A DNA stretch of 64,000 nucleotides, taken from Avena insularis. Its lineage: Eukaryota; Streptophyta; Magnoliopsida; Poales; Poaceae. Below are positions 51,291 to 62,466 of the stretch, piece after piece. The DNA is taken from positions 464,102,740-464,166,739 of the forward strand of contig CM042686.1 of NCBI GenBank assembly GCA_023614405.1, written 5' to 3'. A program made the translations under genes and the position numbers. The notes below the pieces were generated by a model that saw only the letters and a program-made list of their open reading frames with translations, was not told the DNA's origin and searched no databases. Position 1 is the stretch's first letter; each line of letters opens with the position of its first letter.

Positions 51291-52101
51291 TGGGGGGATA
51301 CCCCCGGATAGGGTCATGCCGGGGTATAATGGCTGACTTAGCCGAGGTACGGCAAGGTCAAAGAAAGTGCTAGCCGAGTCACCTCAAGGCAGGCCGAATC
51401 ACGGAGTAACCCGGACCGGAGGATGTCCGCCTGACTGAGTCCCGGCCGACTTATGTCGTATGTCGGTAAGATGTATCTAACTTGTATGCAGGTACAGGTG
51501 TGGCCGGATTAACCAGGCATGATCCAGGTTATATCAGGCTTGCAAGAGAAGGAAGGTATCTCACTGGTCAAAAGGTGGCCACTGTGCGCAGAACGTGAGA
51601 AAAGCGGACAGAGGCCAGGACCACCGAGGTGTGGCCGACAAGGGTGACATCGCTAGTGTCAGATGACGCTGGCACCACAGAGGCTCACGTAGCCTTTGCA
51701 TGGCTGACGACAGGGAAAAGTGACACGATCGGTTTACTATTTTGGGAAGAGGCATATTCCCTAGAATATGCCTCCACGTATGCCCTAATTGGAGACCTAG
51801 CCACCCCTATATAAGGAGGGCTAGGGCTTCTGTAGAGGGGGTTGAGAGCTATTGAGTGATGAACTAGTCGATGGGCATTTGAGTAGAGGGTTCCTGAGAG
51901 CAAAGCGGTGGTGAGAGTAAGAGAGTTCCTTCTTCCTCCTCTCCCCAATACAGCTCAAGGAGCAATTGTAACTCATCTAGCTTGAATAGTACAAAACATC
52001 TGTGTGTGGAATCACCACACTATCCCTCCCTGGATTCCTCTAGTGCATCTTGTCCCCACCTTTAGCCTATCCATGGCATCTGCCGTGACACCACCACGAC
52101 A
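51291..52101 (+). repeat. 5' LTR of the Tat element
   Basis: The LTR ends at CGACA (52101), two bases before the primer-binding site. The start is placed at TGGGGGGATACCCCC (51291) from the usual GGGGATACCCC phrase at the head of related LTRs. The start is approximate because no second LTR is available for comparison. It contains a TATA box at 51807. Many CCGA/CGGA(C/T) phrases (CCGAGGTA, GGCCGA) are shared with the body of the element. Confidence 0.7.
51807..51816 (+). promoter_or_regulatory. TATA box of the LTR promoter
   Basis: CTATATAAGG is a good plant TATA element about 290 bp before the LTR end. It is followed by a GAGGGCTAGGGCTTCTG stretch where transcription would start. It would drive the genomic RNA of the element. 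Confidence 0.65.
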
Positions 52102-52103
52102 GT

Positions 52104-52121
52104 TGGCGCCCACCTTGGGGC
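52104..52121 (+). other. Primer-binding site
   Basis: TGGCGCCCACCTTGGGGC lies two bases after the LTR end. The TGGCGCC start matches the 3' CCA end of a tRNA read in reverse, as in Tat and Athila elements. The downstream part fits the Tat form (CACC..GGGG) better than the Athila form. It marks the start of minus-strand DNA synthesis. Confidence 0.7.
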
Positions 52122-52317
52122 TAGCGGCGCTAGTAGGAGTGAAGATACGGACGGGAAACCTCATCGGCACCGGCGAACGCATCGTCTCCAGGCTCGTTCA
52201 GCACTTTGGAGGGCTGGATTTCCTCAGCGACAATGCTGGCTGCTTCAGCAAGCGACCCCTTCCGTGCAACGGCCTCTTTGTTAAGCTCGGCGTGCACAAG
52301 ATCTACTCGCAGTCGAT

Positions 52318-54504
52318 GTGTCATGCGTCCATTCGCGGCTCGTCGTTGAGGGAGGTGAGCCACCCCTTAGCGCGGCTCGTGGGGCGCGCATCACTCGCTC
52401 CCCTGACCACACCGAGGTGATGATGACTGCGCCTGACACTGGCGCGAGCAAGGATCCGGCGCCAGATCCGGAGGTAACACCAAAGGCATCGAGGAAAAGT
52501 AGAGGTCCTCCACTAGAGAGGCCAGAGAATGTGCTGCAGCAGGCGATAGATAGCCTAGAGAACCCCATAGCACCTGCAGTAGATCCGGCTCAGGCACATG
52601 CCAAGTTAGAGGAGACTAGGCAGAAAATACTAGAGGGCGCGAAAAAGATAGGAGCGGCTCAGCAGTCGTTGAACATGACATTGCATGAGTACGCAAAGGA
52701 AAATAAGGTAGATTTTGTAAAAGTGAAGGGGAGAAACCTCATCAGTGAAATGAACAAATAGGGTGATACTAGAGTTGAGGAATCAGAGAATGTTTTGTCC
52801 ATGGGGCTGCCAAAGTATAGTACACCGGCAAAGAATCTCAGAGCCGCGGATGCAGCTGCGTCCGAGTTAGAGGGTTTGATGGGTGAAGCCCGGCAAAGGC
52901 AGCAGGATAGGGTCAATGAGTTAGTTCGGATCACGAACAAACAAAACGAAGAGTTACTCAGGGCTAATCCAGGAAGAGTTGGTGCCTCCAAAATTGTTCA
53001 CTCAGCAGTAGGTAACCCGGAGAAATCTGCTGGAGCTGCATCATCTCCTCATGGTGGCCCAAGAAGAGAGGAGGTGGTAACCTCGGTAAGGAGAAACAAA
53101 CAGATAGTCCCATATGACTCGGCAAGCGCAGGGAAAGGAAAAGAAGTGCAGAGAAATGAGGATCGGCGAAGTGTGAGCCGAGGTGAAGTTGGCCGAGGTA
53201 ACCGCGACCACGGCCATGCCGGTCAGGGAAACGTTGTGAACGGCAATGCCGGACAGCAAAACTCGGAGGGTGCAGGACAACTGCAGCAGCGGAATATACC
53301 ACGGCAAGAGCAATGTGCCGGCCAAGGTATCCAACAGAGAGCAGCTCCATAGGAGCAGGATAGATACAACGATGGTGATTCGGAAATGGTGAACGCAGGA
53401 TACCCTAGGTCGGACTATCACGTAATAGGGTCAAGGTTGGCAAGCAGGAACTTGATGCCCGACGACGCTAGGTTAAAACTGGATCGGCTCTATAGGTCGA
53501 AGCAAATTGAGTGTCAAGGTCCTCCGGGTCCTGCGTGTTTTGGGCCCCGGATCATGAAGGAGCCTCCGGTGCCTAACTTCCAGTTGCCTAGAGGCACAAA
53601 AACATATGACGGTAGCACCAAGCCGGAAGATTGGTTGATCAACTACGCGACAGCGGTGAAAATTTCTACAGGCAACTTGAGATGGGTTGTGAGATATGTA
53701 CCTCAGATGCTGGAAGGGCCAGCGAGGATATGGCTAAACAATTTTCCACCTAGAAGTATCAATTGTTGGATTGATTTTGAGGAAATGTTTGTCAGTAACT
53801 TCTCTAGCACGTATCAGAGGCCGAATAGGCCACAGACCCTGGCAATGTGCAAGCAGAGACTAAATGAGATAGACCGGAAGTTCTTGACCCGTTGGTGCAA
53901 CGTGCGAAACTCGTGTGAAGGTGTGATTGAGTCACAGGACATAGCTTGGTTTGCCCAAGGGTGTAGATATGCAAGCATGTTATGGCAAAGGTTGCAAAGG
54001 TATATGCCAATTACACTGGCAGAGACGATCCGGATTGCTGATTCATATGCCTTGGGTGATCCGACTCAACCTAGGCTTGTGGTAAGTGAGTCAAATGAGG
54101 AGTACTACCAGCGAGATGGAGCCGGATCATCCCGGCGAAATGACTACCGGGGTAAGATAAGAGATGATAGGCCAGATTACCGGTACAGTTCGCAACAAGT
54201 TGCTGCTGTAAATCAAGATCAACCCGGAGCAGGGAATAATCAGCGTCAGAAAACTGGAGGGCAGCAATGGACCCCAAGAAATGATGGCAAGAAAACTTGG
54301 AGACCAGAGCAGAAGAAACAGTGGAAAGAAAAGAAAGACCATCCGAGCTATACCTATGAGGCAATGCTGGATTAGCTGTGTAAATTTCACACGCCAAATC
54401 CGAGTAACCCGGCGGGTCACACGACTCGGCAGTGTGAGTGGATGAGGAAGATAGAACAAAGCGGTTCGGGGAATGCTCAGGCACCTCGGAACGATCAACC
54501 TCGG
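52318..54504 (+). pseudogene. gag: gag of the Tat element, interrupted
   Basis: A single frame runs through this region but is cut by TAG codons at 52759, 53350 and 54373. The N-terminal part is low in order, with Pro/Lys-rich and helical stretches (EGLMGEARQRQQDRVNEL). The core, about 53540-54100, is a retrotransposon gag domain (PF03732-like) with PEDWLINYATAVKI, GPARIWLNNFPP and IDFEEMFVSNF. A basic tail rich in Gln, Lys and Arg follows. Just after the 54373 stop a CxxH...HxxxxC motif (CKFHTPN to HTTRQCEW, 54379-54435) stands in for the zinc knuckle, as is usual in Tat gag. The protein would form the virus-like particle and bind RNA. The TAG codons look like former CAG/GAG-type codons. Not functional as read. 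Confidence 0.8.
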
Positions 54505-55572
54505 CAGGAGTTACCCCGGCAGCAATTGCTCTCCGGTGCGAACACACAACAATTAATGTTGCCTCCCCCTCCGCCGAGGTATGAAAACCATGAAAGAAGG
54601 GATGCAGTGCATCAGGTAGAAAACCAACATCAGCCAGATCAGAGGTATCCTGGAAATGAGGGGAGAAATGAATATAGAGAGCATCACCAGAGTTACTGTG
54701 TGTTCACCATAGAGGAAATAGATAGAAAGAGCTTGCAGCACCGACATATGGAGGTGAATGCGGTAATGCCCGCAGTGACGAGGTATATGCCTTGGTCGGA
54801 TTATGAGATTACTTGGAATATCAAGGATCATCCCAAGCTTATGCCTAGCCATGGTTCGTATGCGCTAGTGCTAGACCCGACATTCATCGGGCCAAATATC
54901 AATGTGAGATTTTCTAAGGTGCTGATAGACAATGGCAGCAGCATTAATATAATGTATGTGGATACAATGCACAAGTTGGGTATCTCAGAGAACATGCTCT
55001 AGGCCACGAGAACAACTTTCCATGGTATTGTGCCAGGCATATCTTGTGAGCCCATTGGCAAAGTCTGGGTTGACGTGTTATTCGGCACGCGAGATAACCG
55101 CCGAACTGAAAACTTGGAGTTTGAGGTTGTGAACCTAGAAAGTGCATATCACGCGTTACTCGGCAGGACAGCAATGAATAAGTTCATGGCGAGTTGTCAC
55201 ATCAGTTACCTGAAGATGAAGTTGCCCGGCCCAAATGGAGTAATCACCATAGCTAGAGATTTCCGACGTTCCATTGAGTGTGCGTCAGCCGGGTCTAACC
55301 TGGCCGAGTCACTCGTGATTGCGCAAGAGAAAAGAAAGATACAAGAAGTGGCGGCATTGGCTCAATCCACTCAGCAGTATATGCCGGCGCTGAGTAACCC
55401 GCATGGAAGTGTTTCGTTTCAAGCAACGAAAGATACGAAGAAAGTGACTGTTGATGATCTGTTCCCAGAGCGCACCGTAACAATTGGTGCCGGGTTAAAT
55501 GATAAATAGGAAAGCGAGCTCGTTAACTTCCTCTGTGAGAATCGGGATATTTTTGCTTGGTCCACACAGGAC
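54505..55572 (+). pseudogene. pol: Protease region of pol, interrupted
   Basis: It continues in the same frame as gag. The aspartic protease active-site segment is VLIDNGSSINIMY, with Asp at 54928, and the flanking fold elements WDVLFG-type strand (VWVDVLFGTRDN) and the LLGRTAMNKF helix lie about 70 residues later. Stops at 55000 (TAG, shortly after the active site) and 55507 (TAG) break the frame. The region downstream of the protease is an acidic/helical linker. The protease would cut the gag-pol polyprotein. Its position between the gag zinc motif and reverse transcriptase is the normal Ty3/gypsy place. Confidence 0.72.
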
Positions 55573-56544
55573 TTGCAAGGTGTTCCGAGGGAGTTGGCCG
55601 AGCACTCTTTGAACGTGAGACCCGGAGCAAGGCCGGTGAAGCAACCTCTCTGCCGCTTCGCCGAAGATAGGAGAAAAGTCATTGGGGATGAGATAGCTCG
55701 GCTCCTAGCAGCTGGGTTTATCATGGAAGTGCTTTATCCAGATTGGCTATCTAATCCGGTGCTGGTGGAAAAGAAGAAGGATGATTCGAATGTGCAGTGG
55801 TTTGGCGTATGTGTATCGATTACATGAACCTGAATAAGGCGTGTCCAAAAGATCCATTTCCACTGCTAAGGATAGATCAAGTCATAGATTCTACTGCAGG
55901 GTGTGAACTGTTGTCATTCATAGATGCATATTCTAGTTTCCACCAGATACCTCTGAATCCGAACGATCAAATAAAGACTGTGTTTATTACCCCGTATGGG
56001 GCTTATTGCTATCGCACCATGCCATTTGGATTACGTAACGCAGGGGCGACGTACAAAAGATGTATGCAAAAATGTTTGCACGATCAAATCGGTGGAAATG
56101 TGCAAGTATATGTGGATGATGTGGTTATAAAGACCAAGGAAAGCAAAACTCTCCTTGATGATATCAGGCAAACGTTCGCAAACCTAAGGAGGTTCCGAAT
56201 GAAGCTTAACCCGGAGAAATGTACCTTCGGTGTCCCGGCTGGAAAATTACTCGGATTTCTTGTATCTAGCCGAGGTATCGAAGTTAACCCAACCAAAATC
56301 CGAGCCATAGAGCGAATGGAGCTACCGAAGTGTCTTAACGGTGTCCAAAAGTTCACTAGTTGCCTGGCTTCTTTAAGTCGGTTTGTATGTCGAATGGGAG
56401 AAAAGGCATTGTCTCTCTATCAACTGAAGAAAAAAGCGGATAGGTTCATATGGACGCCGCAGGCCAACGAAGCCTTTATCCAATTAAAGAAAATGTTAGC
56501 CACTGCGCCAGTGTTAGCCTCACCACTATCCAAAGAGCCAATGT
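55573..56544 (+). pseudogene. pol: Reverse transcriptase region of pol, frameshifted
   Basis: The domain starts with QGVPRELAEHSLNV and the usual LLAAGFI.EVLYPDWLSNPVLV block. A frameshift near 55790-55800, just before the WRMCIDYMNLNKACPKD block, moves reading to another frame. After it come the finger/palm motifs LLSFIDAYSSFHQIPL, FGLRNAGATYKRCMQK and the catalytic YVDD at 56109-56120, then the thumb (GKLLGFLVSSRGIEVNP). The catalytic aspartates are present. The enzyme would copy genomic RNA into DNA. Apart from the frameshift this is the best preserved part of the element. Confidence 0.88.
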
Positions 56545-57560
56545 TGCTCTATATAGCCGCAACCAACCGAGTTGTAAGTGAAGTAATAGTGGTAGAGCGC
56601 GACGAAGCAGGTAAGTCAGTGCAAAGGCCAGTCTATTACCTGAGCGAGGTATTATCCGCATCGAAGCAAAACTATCCTCACTATCAGAAAATGGCATATG
56701 GTGTGTACATGTCGGCAAAGAAGCTAAAACACTACTTTGAAGAGCACCCCATCAAAGTGATATGTGAAGCCCCTATATCTGAGATAATTAGTAACAAGGA
56801 TGCAAGCGGCCGAATCGCAAAATGGGCAATTGAGCTAGCTCCTTACGCTCCGTAATATGACATGAGAGATGCGATCAAGTCTCAGGTTGTGGCTGATTTT
56901 TTCGTAGATTGGGCCGAGATGCAATACGAACCACTGCTACCAGATCCGAACTATTGGAGAATGCATTTTGATGGATCAAAGACAAAAACCGGGTTAGGTG
57001 CCGGAGTTGTACTTACTTCACCAAAGAACGACCAGCTGAAGTATGTGTTGCAGATCCATTTCGCAGCGTCAAACAATGCCGCCGAATATGAAGCACTTGT
57101 GCATGGGCTCAAAGTGGCAAAGGAAATTGGAATACGTCGGGTCCAGTGCTTTGGCGACTCGGATTTGGTAGTTCAGCAAGTTTCAGGGCAATGGGACGCT
57201 CTTGATCCAAACATGGCATTGTACAGATTCCATGTGCAAAAGATATCTGGGTACTTTGAGGGATGCGAGTTTCACCATGTACCCCAGCTGGAAAATGAGG
57301 CTGCCGACGTATTGTCGAAGCTCGGATCAACCCGACAAGCAATTCCACCGGGTGTAGCACTAGAACACCTTAGAAAACCATCTATCAGGCCGTCCCCAGA
57401 AACCGACTCAATCTATATCCTAGCAGACCCGGAGTCCAGAGTTGTACCCATGGACATTGACGTGGAAGTGGTTCAGGAAACCTGGGGACTGCTTCACAGA
57501 ACTCGGGGACTGCACAGCACGATCCGGCCGAGGTTATGCCAGTGGAGCAAATGGAACTAG
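56545..57560 (+). pseudogene. pol: RNase H region of pol, interrupted
   Basis: After a connection domain (YYLSEVLSASKQNYPHYQKM, HYFEEHPIKV) a TAA at 56853 interrupts the frame. The RNase H domain follows: MHFDGSKTKTGLGAG (first Asp), AASNNAAEYEAL (Glu), FGDSDLVVQQV (Asp) and NEAADVLSKLGS (last Asp). All four catalytic acids are present. The frame then drifts near 57480-57540, where reading must pass to a third frame to reach integrase. RNase H removes the RNA strand during reverse transcription. Confidence 0.85.
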
Positions 57561-58861
57561 ATGAGGAGGGCTTTCCAGTGCGAGCTATACCAGCTTGGGC
57601 ACTGCCCATATTTTAATTCCTGAAGGATGGAACTTTACCCAGCGAAGAGGTGCTTTCCAGGCAAATTCAGAGACGTGCAAAGGCGTACACTATCATCAAT
57701 GCCGAACTATACAAGAGAAGTGTCACAAATGTCCTCCAACGATGTGTTGACCTGGAAGAAGGGCTTGACATCCTCTAGGACATACATCAAGGGGAATGTG
57801 GGCATCATGCCTCATCCAGAACGTTGGTGGCAAAAGCTTTCCGACATGGGTTCTATTAGTCAAGTGCCTTGGAACAAGCAGAAGATCTAGTAAGAAAATG
57901 CAATGGCTGTCAGAGGTATGCTACCAAGACACACATGCCAATGTCAGAGCTCAAGACTATACCAATTACATGGCCATTTGTTGTATGGTGTTTGAACATG
58001 GTTGGCCCGTTTAAACCAGCAAGGGGGAAGATGACCCACATCTTAGTCATGGTTGACAAGTTTACAAAGTGGATTGAAGTGAAGCCAATAAGAAAATGTG
58101 ATGGAGCTATGGCCATGACATTCCTCAAAGATATCATCTTGAGATACGGCTATCCTCACAGCATCATAACAGATAATGGCACAAATTTTGCTGAGGGAGC
58201 ATTTGCACGATTCTGCCGAGATAAGAAGATCCGGTTGGACGTTGCCTCGGTAGCCCACCCCACATCGAACGGACAAGTGGAGAGATCCAACGGATTAGTA
58301 TTATCCGGGATAAAACCCTGGCTCATTGAGCCGCTGCAAATTTCAGCGGGGTGCTGGATAGAAGAACTACCAGTGGTACTGTGGAGTTTAAGAACAACTC
58401 CGAATCGATCAACAGGCTATATGCCATTCTTTCTGGTATATGGGGCAGAAGCTGTATTACTAGCCGACATAGAGCATGACTCGCCTAGGGTCACCCAATA
58501 CACAGAAGCTGAAGTGCGAGAGGCCCGGCAAAATGATGTTTATCTGCTGGAAGAAGCAAGAGAATTGGCATTGTCCAGGTCCGCCATATATCAGCAAAAT
58601 CTCCGACGCTATCATAGCCGAAAAGTAAACCCCCAAGTATTTCGGGAAGGGGATCTGGTACTCCGGTTGGTACAACATACTACTGGCATGCATCAGCTAT
58701 CCCCCCCATGGGAAGGGCCATTCATTGTGAGCAAAGCATTGCACAATGACTCATACTATCTCATCGATGCAAAACCATAGGAGAAGAACAAGGCGAACAG
58801 GTCCGGCGAGGAATCTAAGCGTCCATGGAATGTAGCTCTACTCCGTCCGTTCTACACTTAG
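57561..58861 (+). pseudogene. pol: Integrase region of pol, with catalytic Asp-to-Asn change
   Basis: The N-terminal zinc-binding HHCC module is visible (HQGECGHHASSRTL, then CNGCQRYA), with in-frame stops at 57776 (TAG) and 57860 (TAG) around it. The catalytic core has the usual spacing, but the first acid is lost: the family's LDMVGPF block reads LNMVGPF here, with Asn at 57995. The second Asp (ITDNGTNF, 58172) and the Glu (QVERSNG, 58280) are 36 codons apart, as in the D-D-35-E pattern. The C-terminal part has GDLVLR and PPWEGPFIVSKAL, a GPY/F-like module. A TAG at 58778 precedes the terminal NVALLRPFYT. Integrase would insert the DNA copy; this one should be inactive. Confidence 0.87.
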
Positions 58862-59486
58862 CAAAGAAGTGTGTGTATCCGAGTATCTCATATGTCGGAA
58901 TGTATGCCGGCAATGAGCTTATCAATGAAATCTTGGCACCTCGAGCAGTAACTCGGGGACTTCCTTAGTGATATTTATTGTTTGTTTTCTGTATTTGTTA
59001 TTTATGTGTCAGCTGGCGTAAGTTGCTTCTACCTAAGCCGGATTAGTAGTGTGTGAGCACCAAAAACTCAACTCTTCGACTTGCTGCTGTCCAACAAGAT
59101 TTGGCTTCATGGCAAGCAAGAGAACAAGTTTGGAATTGCGTAGCACACGAAAAACGACTAAGGAAAGGAACTTAATCGAGCCGACGTTTGTTGTTCAGAC
59201 TAAACTTATGCGTACTTTATGTTTACTATGCTGAATTATTTTGAGCTAATCCTAAATTTTCCAAGTATTGTTAAGTCAATTTTTGAAGCTCGGACTCGTA
59301 AGTCATAAAACCGAACCAAGGTAGACACGAGCCGAGCCAAGAAATTGGAGGAACAAGAAAATGAAACTCGGGGACTATGCCCAAGTTAATCCGGCACAGA
59401 CAACTTAGTATCAAAATATAACTTGTGTGCTTAATACAACTGCATCCGGCATACCGGGGATCTGATAAACTGCAAAGTGTTTTTAA
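58862..59486. other. Spacer after pol
   Basis: No coding was recognised on either strand. It contains CTCGGGGACT phrases (about 58952 and 59367) typical of the 3' region of these elements. It separates the sense pol end from the 3' end of the antisense gene. The small open frames at 59049 and 59425 have no family features; the latter overlaps the acidic antisense exon and is its shadow. Confidence 0.5.
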
Positions 59487-60130
59487 TCAAGGAGCAGCAA
59501 GGGGAGGTAACTCGGCACCAGTAGGTGGAACTCCAGCCTTGGCTTCAGCATCATCTTCTTCTCCTTCGACATCCGAGGCTTCGTCCTCTTCCTCCTCACC
59601 CGAATCATCTTCAGTGTTTTCGTTGTCGGTGGCGCCAAGGAAGCTTGGTCCCTCGTTCCATTGATCAATGGGGGCATATTGAATGAGGCTATGGGCACAA
59701 TCCTTGCGCTGACCTATCCAATCCGGGTCATTGGACCACCTTGATCCGGTGCGCATGCGCTCAAGAAGATTGAGGTTGATCTTCTCATACCACGTAAGCA
59801 CGTAGTGGAGAACAATTTCAGCTCCGGCGCGTCCAGCAGATTCCCTCCAAAGGTCAAGCTGGGTTTCACACTCCATTAGCCTGGCAATAAGAGCAGTGGC
59901 TCCCTCCGGAGTATCTTCTTCAGGCCAAAAGGCATTGAAGATCCGGATTGCCACATCCAGGATATCCTTGCCATAGTTCTTCACAATTTCGACACGAGAA
60001 GACAAGCTGACCAGCAGGTCCTCCATGTCATAAAGAATTTCTTCAGCGCCAGGAACAATTGGGGTACCCCTCTTCTGGCGGAACTTGGCAACGGCAGTAG
60101 TAGCAATAGCATTGCCCTCCAGAAATTTGT
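59487..60130 (-). pseudogene. Antisense gene, last exon with acidic C terminus
   Basis: Starts after a TTTTCAG acceptor and encodes about 213 residues to a stop at 59487, with no internal stop. The first part is helical (KFLEGNAIATTAVAKFRQ, ILYDMEDLLVSLSSRVEIV, ALIARLMECETQLDLWR). Then comes a Trp-containing stretch, DPDWIGQRKDCAHSLIQY, and a run of Glu/Asp/Ser (EDDSGEEEEDEASDVEGEED). It ends with a Pro-rich tail. This is the usual end of the antisense protein of Tat elements. As the exon itself is intact, the stops in upstream exons mark the lesions of this copy. Confidence 0.72.
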
Positions 60131-60207
60131 CTGAAAACAAGACAAGTGAAGCAAGTGAGGAAAGTTGACCCGGAGAGATTCATGCCAGCTGAAGGAAAAG
60201 AACTTAC

Positions 60208-60915
60208 GAGAAATATGGATGTGGATCTGGGTCAGCTCCTTAGTGCAGTTGTCACGCCTCTTCCGGAGTTGCGCAAGTTCAGCATTCGCCGACTCAAGCT
60301 TAGTGCCGGCCTCCTTCAGCAGTTCTTGGTCCTTGGCAATTTGAAGGTTGAGACGTTCGCGCTCTTCAGTAAAGTCTTGGCCAGCCTTTTCTATCTCGGC
60401 TTTGTGGAGCGTCTTGAGCTTCTTCATGTCTGCCTTAAGCTTGGCAATTTCTTCATCCTTGGTCTGGAGGAGGGCGAGCTCATCATCTTTCTTCTTGAGT
60501 TCGGCCTGGTGCTGCCCTGCTTGTTCGAGAAAATGCAGCATCATGTCAGGCACGGGCACACTATCTTCAAGAGAGGCTGAAATAGTTTGTTGAACCGACA
60601 AAGCCGAGGTATGAATATTTGCCGAGCCAAGCAGAAAAAGGAGATAGAGCGCAGAGCAAGATTAAGCAAGAATAACTTACCCTTTATTTGGTCCAAAATT
60701 TTCCTCATAAGGATGTTCTCGGCCTCCACTCTGGCTGCACAATCCGAATATTAGATTAGTCCGGTGGAAAAAGACGAAGAGAAATGGGAAAAATGCAAAG
60801 GAGAAAACTTACCCCTTTTCTCGTATTCGGCGAGAAGCGTAGTATGTTTCACGCGCAGCATCTTGTGAGTGTCCAAGAGACGCTGAAACTCAGCGCTCCG
60901 GCGATTGGTGGTCAC
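60208..60915 (-). pseudogene. Antisense gene, exons 4-6: coiled coil
   Basis: Exon 4 (60915-60813) encodes RSAEFQRLLDTHKMLRVKH and exon 5 (60734-60681) VEAENILMRKILDQIK. Exon 6 (60576-60208) encodes a long heptad-rich segment from MMLHFLEQAGQHQAELKKKD through EEIAKLKADMKKLKTLH to ESANAELAQLRKRRDN. Junction phases (0, 1, 1, 1) agree at every splice site, and each G+CC junction codon gives alanine. These three exons contain no stop in the spliced frame. A coiled coil of about 130 residues is the likely fold, suggesting self-association. Confidence 0.72.
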
Positions 60916-60944
60916 CTGAAAAGAGTACAAAAGAATAGCTTAGT

Positions 60945-61436
60945 CATGTGCATATTTGAAGTGTACAAGATATCGGGCCAAGTAGAACTTAACCCGGCTC
61001 TAGGTGTGTGCATATTGGAAGTGTACAAAATCCGGGCCAAGTGGAACTTAACCCGGCTCTAGGTGTGTGCATATTCGAAGTGTACAAAATCCGGGCCAAG
61101 TGGAAATTAACTCGGCTCTAGGTCTGTGCATATTCGAAGTGTACAAAATCCGAGCCAAGTGGAACTTAACCCGGCTCTAGGTGTGTGCATATTCGAAGTG
61201 TACAAAATCCGGGCCAAGTGGAACTTAACCCGGCTCTAGGTGTGTCCATACTCGAAGTGTACAAGATCCGGGCCAAGTGGAACTTAACCCGGCTCTAGGT
61301 GTGTGCATTTTCAAAATATACAAAATCCGGGCCAAGTGGAACTTAACCCGGCTCTAGGTGTGTGCATATTCGAAGTGTACAAGATCCGGGCCAAGTGGAA
61401 CTTAACCCGGCTCTAGGTGTGTGCATATTCGAAGTT
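60945..61436. repeat. 57-bp tandem repeat, 8-9 copies, in an intron of the antisense gene
   Basis: The unit reads GTGTGCATATTCGAAGTGTA, CAAAATCCGGGCCAAGTGGA, ACTTAACCCGGCTCTAG. Copies run head to tail from about 60945 to 61436, with a few substitutions each (AAGATCC for AAAATCC, TTGGAAG for TTCGAAG, ACTCGG for ACCCGG). The block lies wholly within the intron between exons 3 and 4 of the antisense gene, in the 3' region of the element. Tandem subrepeats in this region are a known habit of Tat-lineage elements. Confidence 0.92.
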
Positions 61437-61565
61437 ACTGAGGAGCTATGCTAGTTCTCTAAGGAGCATCCGGCCGAGTAACAAGTTACTCCCCTGGAGG
61501 CTCGGGGACTAATGGTTATATCAATAATATCCAGTGCATGTTAAGGAAAAGGTGAAGTAGCGTAC

Positions 61566-62384
61566 CTCCATCATCCGACCTGCAAGGTTGATTGCCTTGG
61601 CAGCGGTGTTCATCTATGTAGCAAACTCGGCTGGCCCAAATTTCTCCGGGAGATCGTCATTATGGACGAACTCCGCCTTGTTCTAGTTAATAACAAACTC
61701 GATCAAGGTCGGAGGATAGCGTTCTCCGCTAAGCATGTGGGCGCGACCAAACCTTTGGCGTGGGCCTCCCTCCTCTCAACTTGGGCAACAGCGGGGCTGG
61801 TGTGCAAAATGAGTTGCGCATCAGCTGATCCGGAAGAAGTGTCCTTCGTCGGTGGGGTGTTCTTCGAAAGCATGGACGCAAGTTTGCGCTGTCCAGCTTT
61901 GATAGACACTGCCCTGGTGGCATCAGGAGCTTTCTTGCCCTTGGGATGCTGCTGAGAGGTGGAGGTCTGAGCCGTGGATTTGGCCTTGGGCATTGCCTTA
62001 GTGCTAGCCGTGGTGCTGCTGGTGCCTTCTCGCCGAGTCTTGGAAGACTCGGACGAGGCGGAGGGGCTTGGTGCTGTTGCTGTTGCTGGTGCTGCTGCTG
62101 CTAGTGCTGGTGCTGATTTTTATCTTGGCGGGGGTGCTGAAGGAACCTCGGTGGTGGCTGGTTGCGGTTGAGCCGAAGAGGGAGCAACCGCAGCCTCGGC
62201 TAAACCACTTCCCCCTGTTCCGAGGTTGCCCTCCTCTTGACGAGGTGGGATAGAACCCGGAGCAGCCGCTGAACCCTCCTGAATGGGGCTCAACGGGCGT
62301 GAATCGCCGCCACGTGGGGGAGAAGGGCTATGTCGGAGCGGCGAGGCAATGCTGGATCCACTCTGAGAAACTTCCACCGCAGAC
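61566..62384 (-). pseudogene. Antisense gene, exon 3: Ala/Ser/Pro-rich linker
   Basis: The exon starts after a CGGCAG acceptor with SAVEVSQSGSSIAS and runs through proline- and serine-rich, low-complexity sequence. A TAA at about 62120 follows SAPPPR, and the frame continues into an (Ala)n stretch encoded by GCA/ACA repeats. It then reaches MPKAKSTAQTSTSQQH and ENAILRPTLIEFVIN, with further TAG stops near 61685 and 61616, and ends MNTAAKAINLAGRMME at a GTACGC donor. The last part, EKFGPAEFAT, looks ordered. The exon is long and disordered in related genes too. Confidence 0.6.
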
Positions 62385-62466
62385 CTGCCGAATCAAGCGA
62401 CGAACAATAAGTTACAACAAGAGAAAGGCACGAAGTAGAAAATTGGATAAGGAATAATTGACTTAC

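Noticed and set aside
52004..52420. 138-codon frame across the LTR end and primer-binding site as a gene
   Set aside because: It spans the LTR/PBS junction and the 5' leader in a frame different from gag and matches no domain.
59425..59664. Ser-rich + strand frame as a gene
   Set aside because: It is the complement of the acidic last exon of the antisense gene, whose Glu/Asp codons read as Ser/Ser on the other strand.
61974..62253. Val/Leu/Ala-rich + strand frames as membrane proteins
   Set aside because: They mirror the Ala/Ser/Pro-rich antisense exon with GCA/ACA repeats and have no supporting features.
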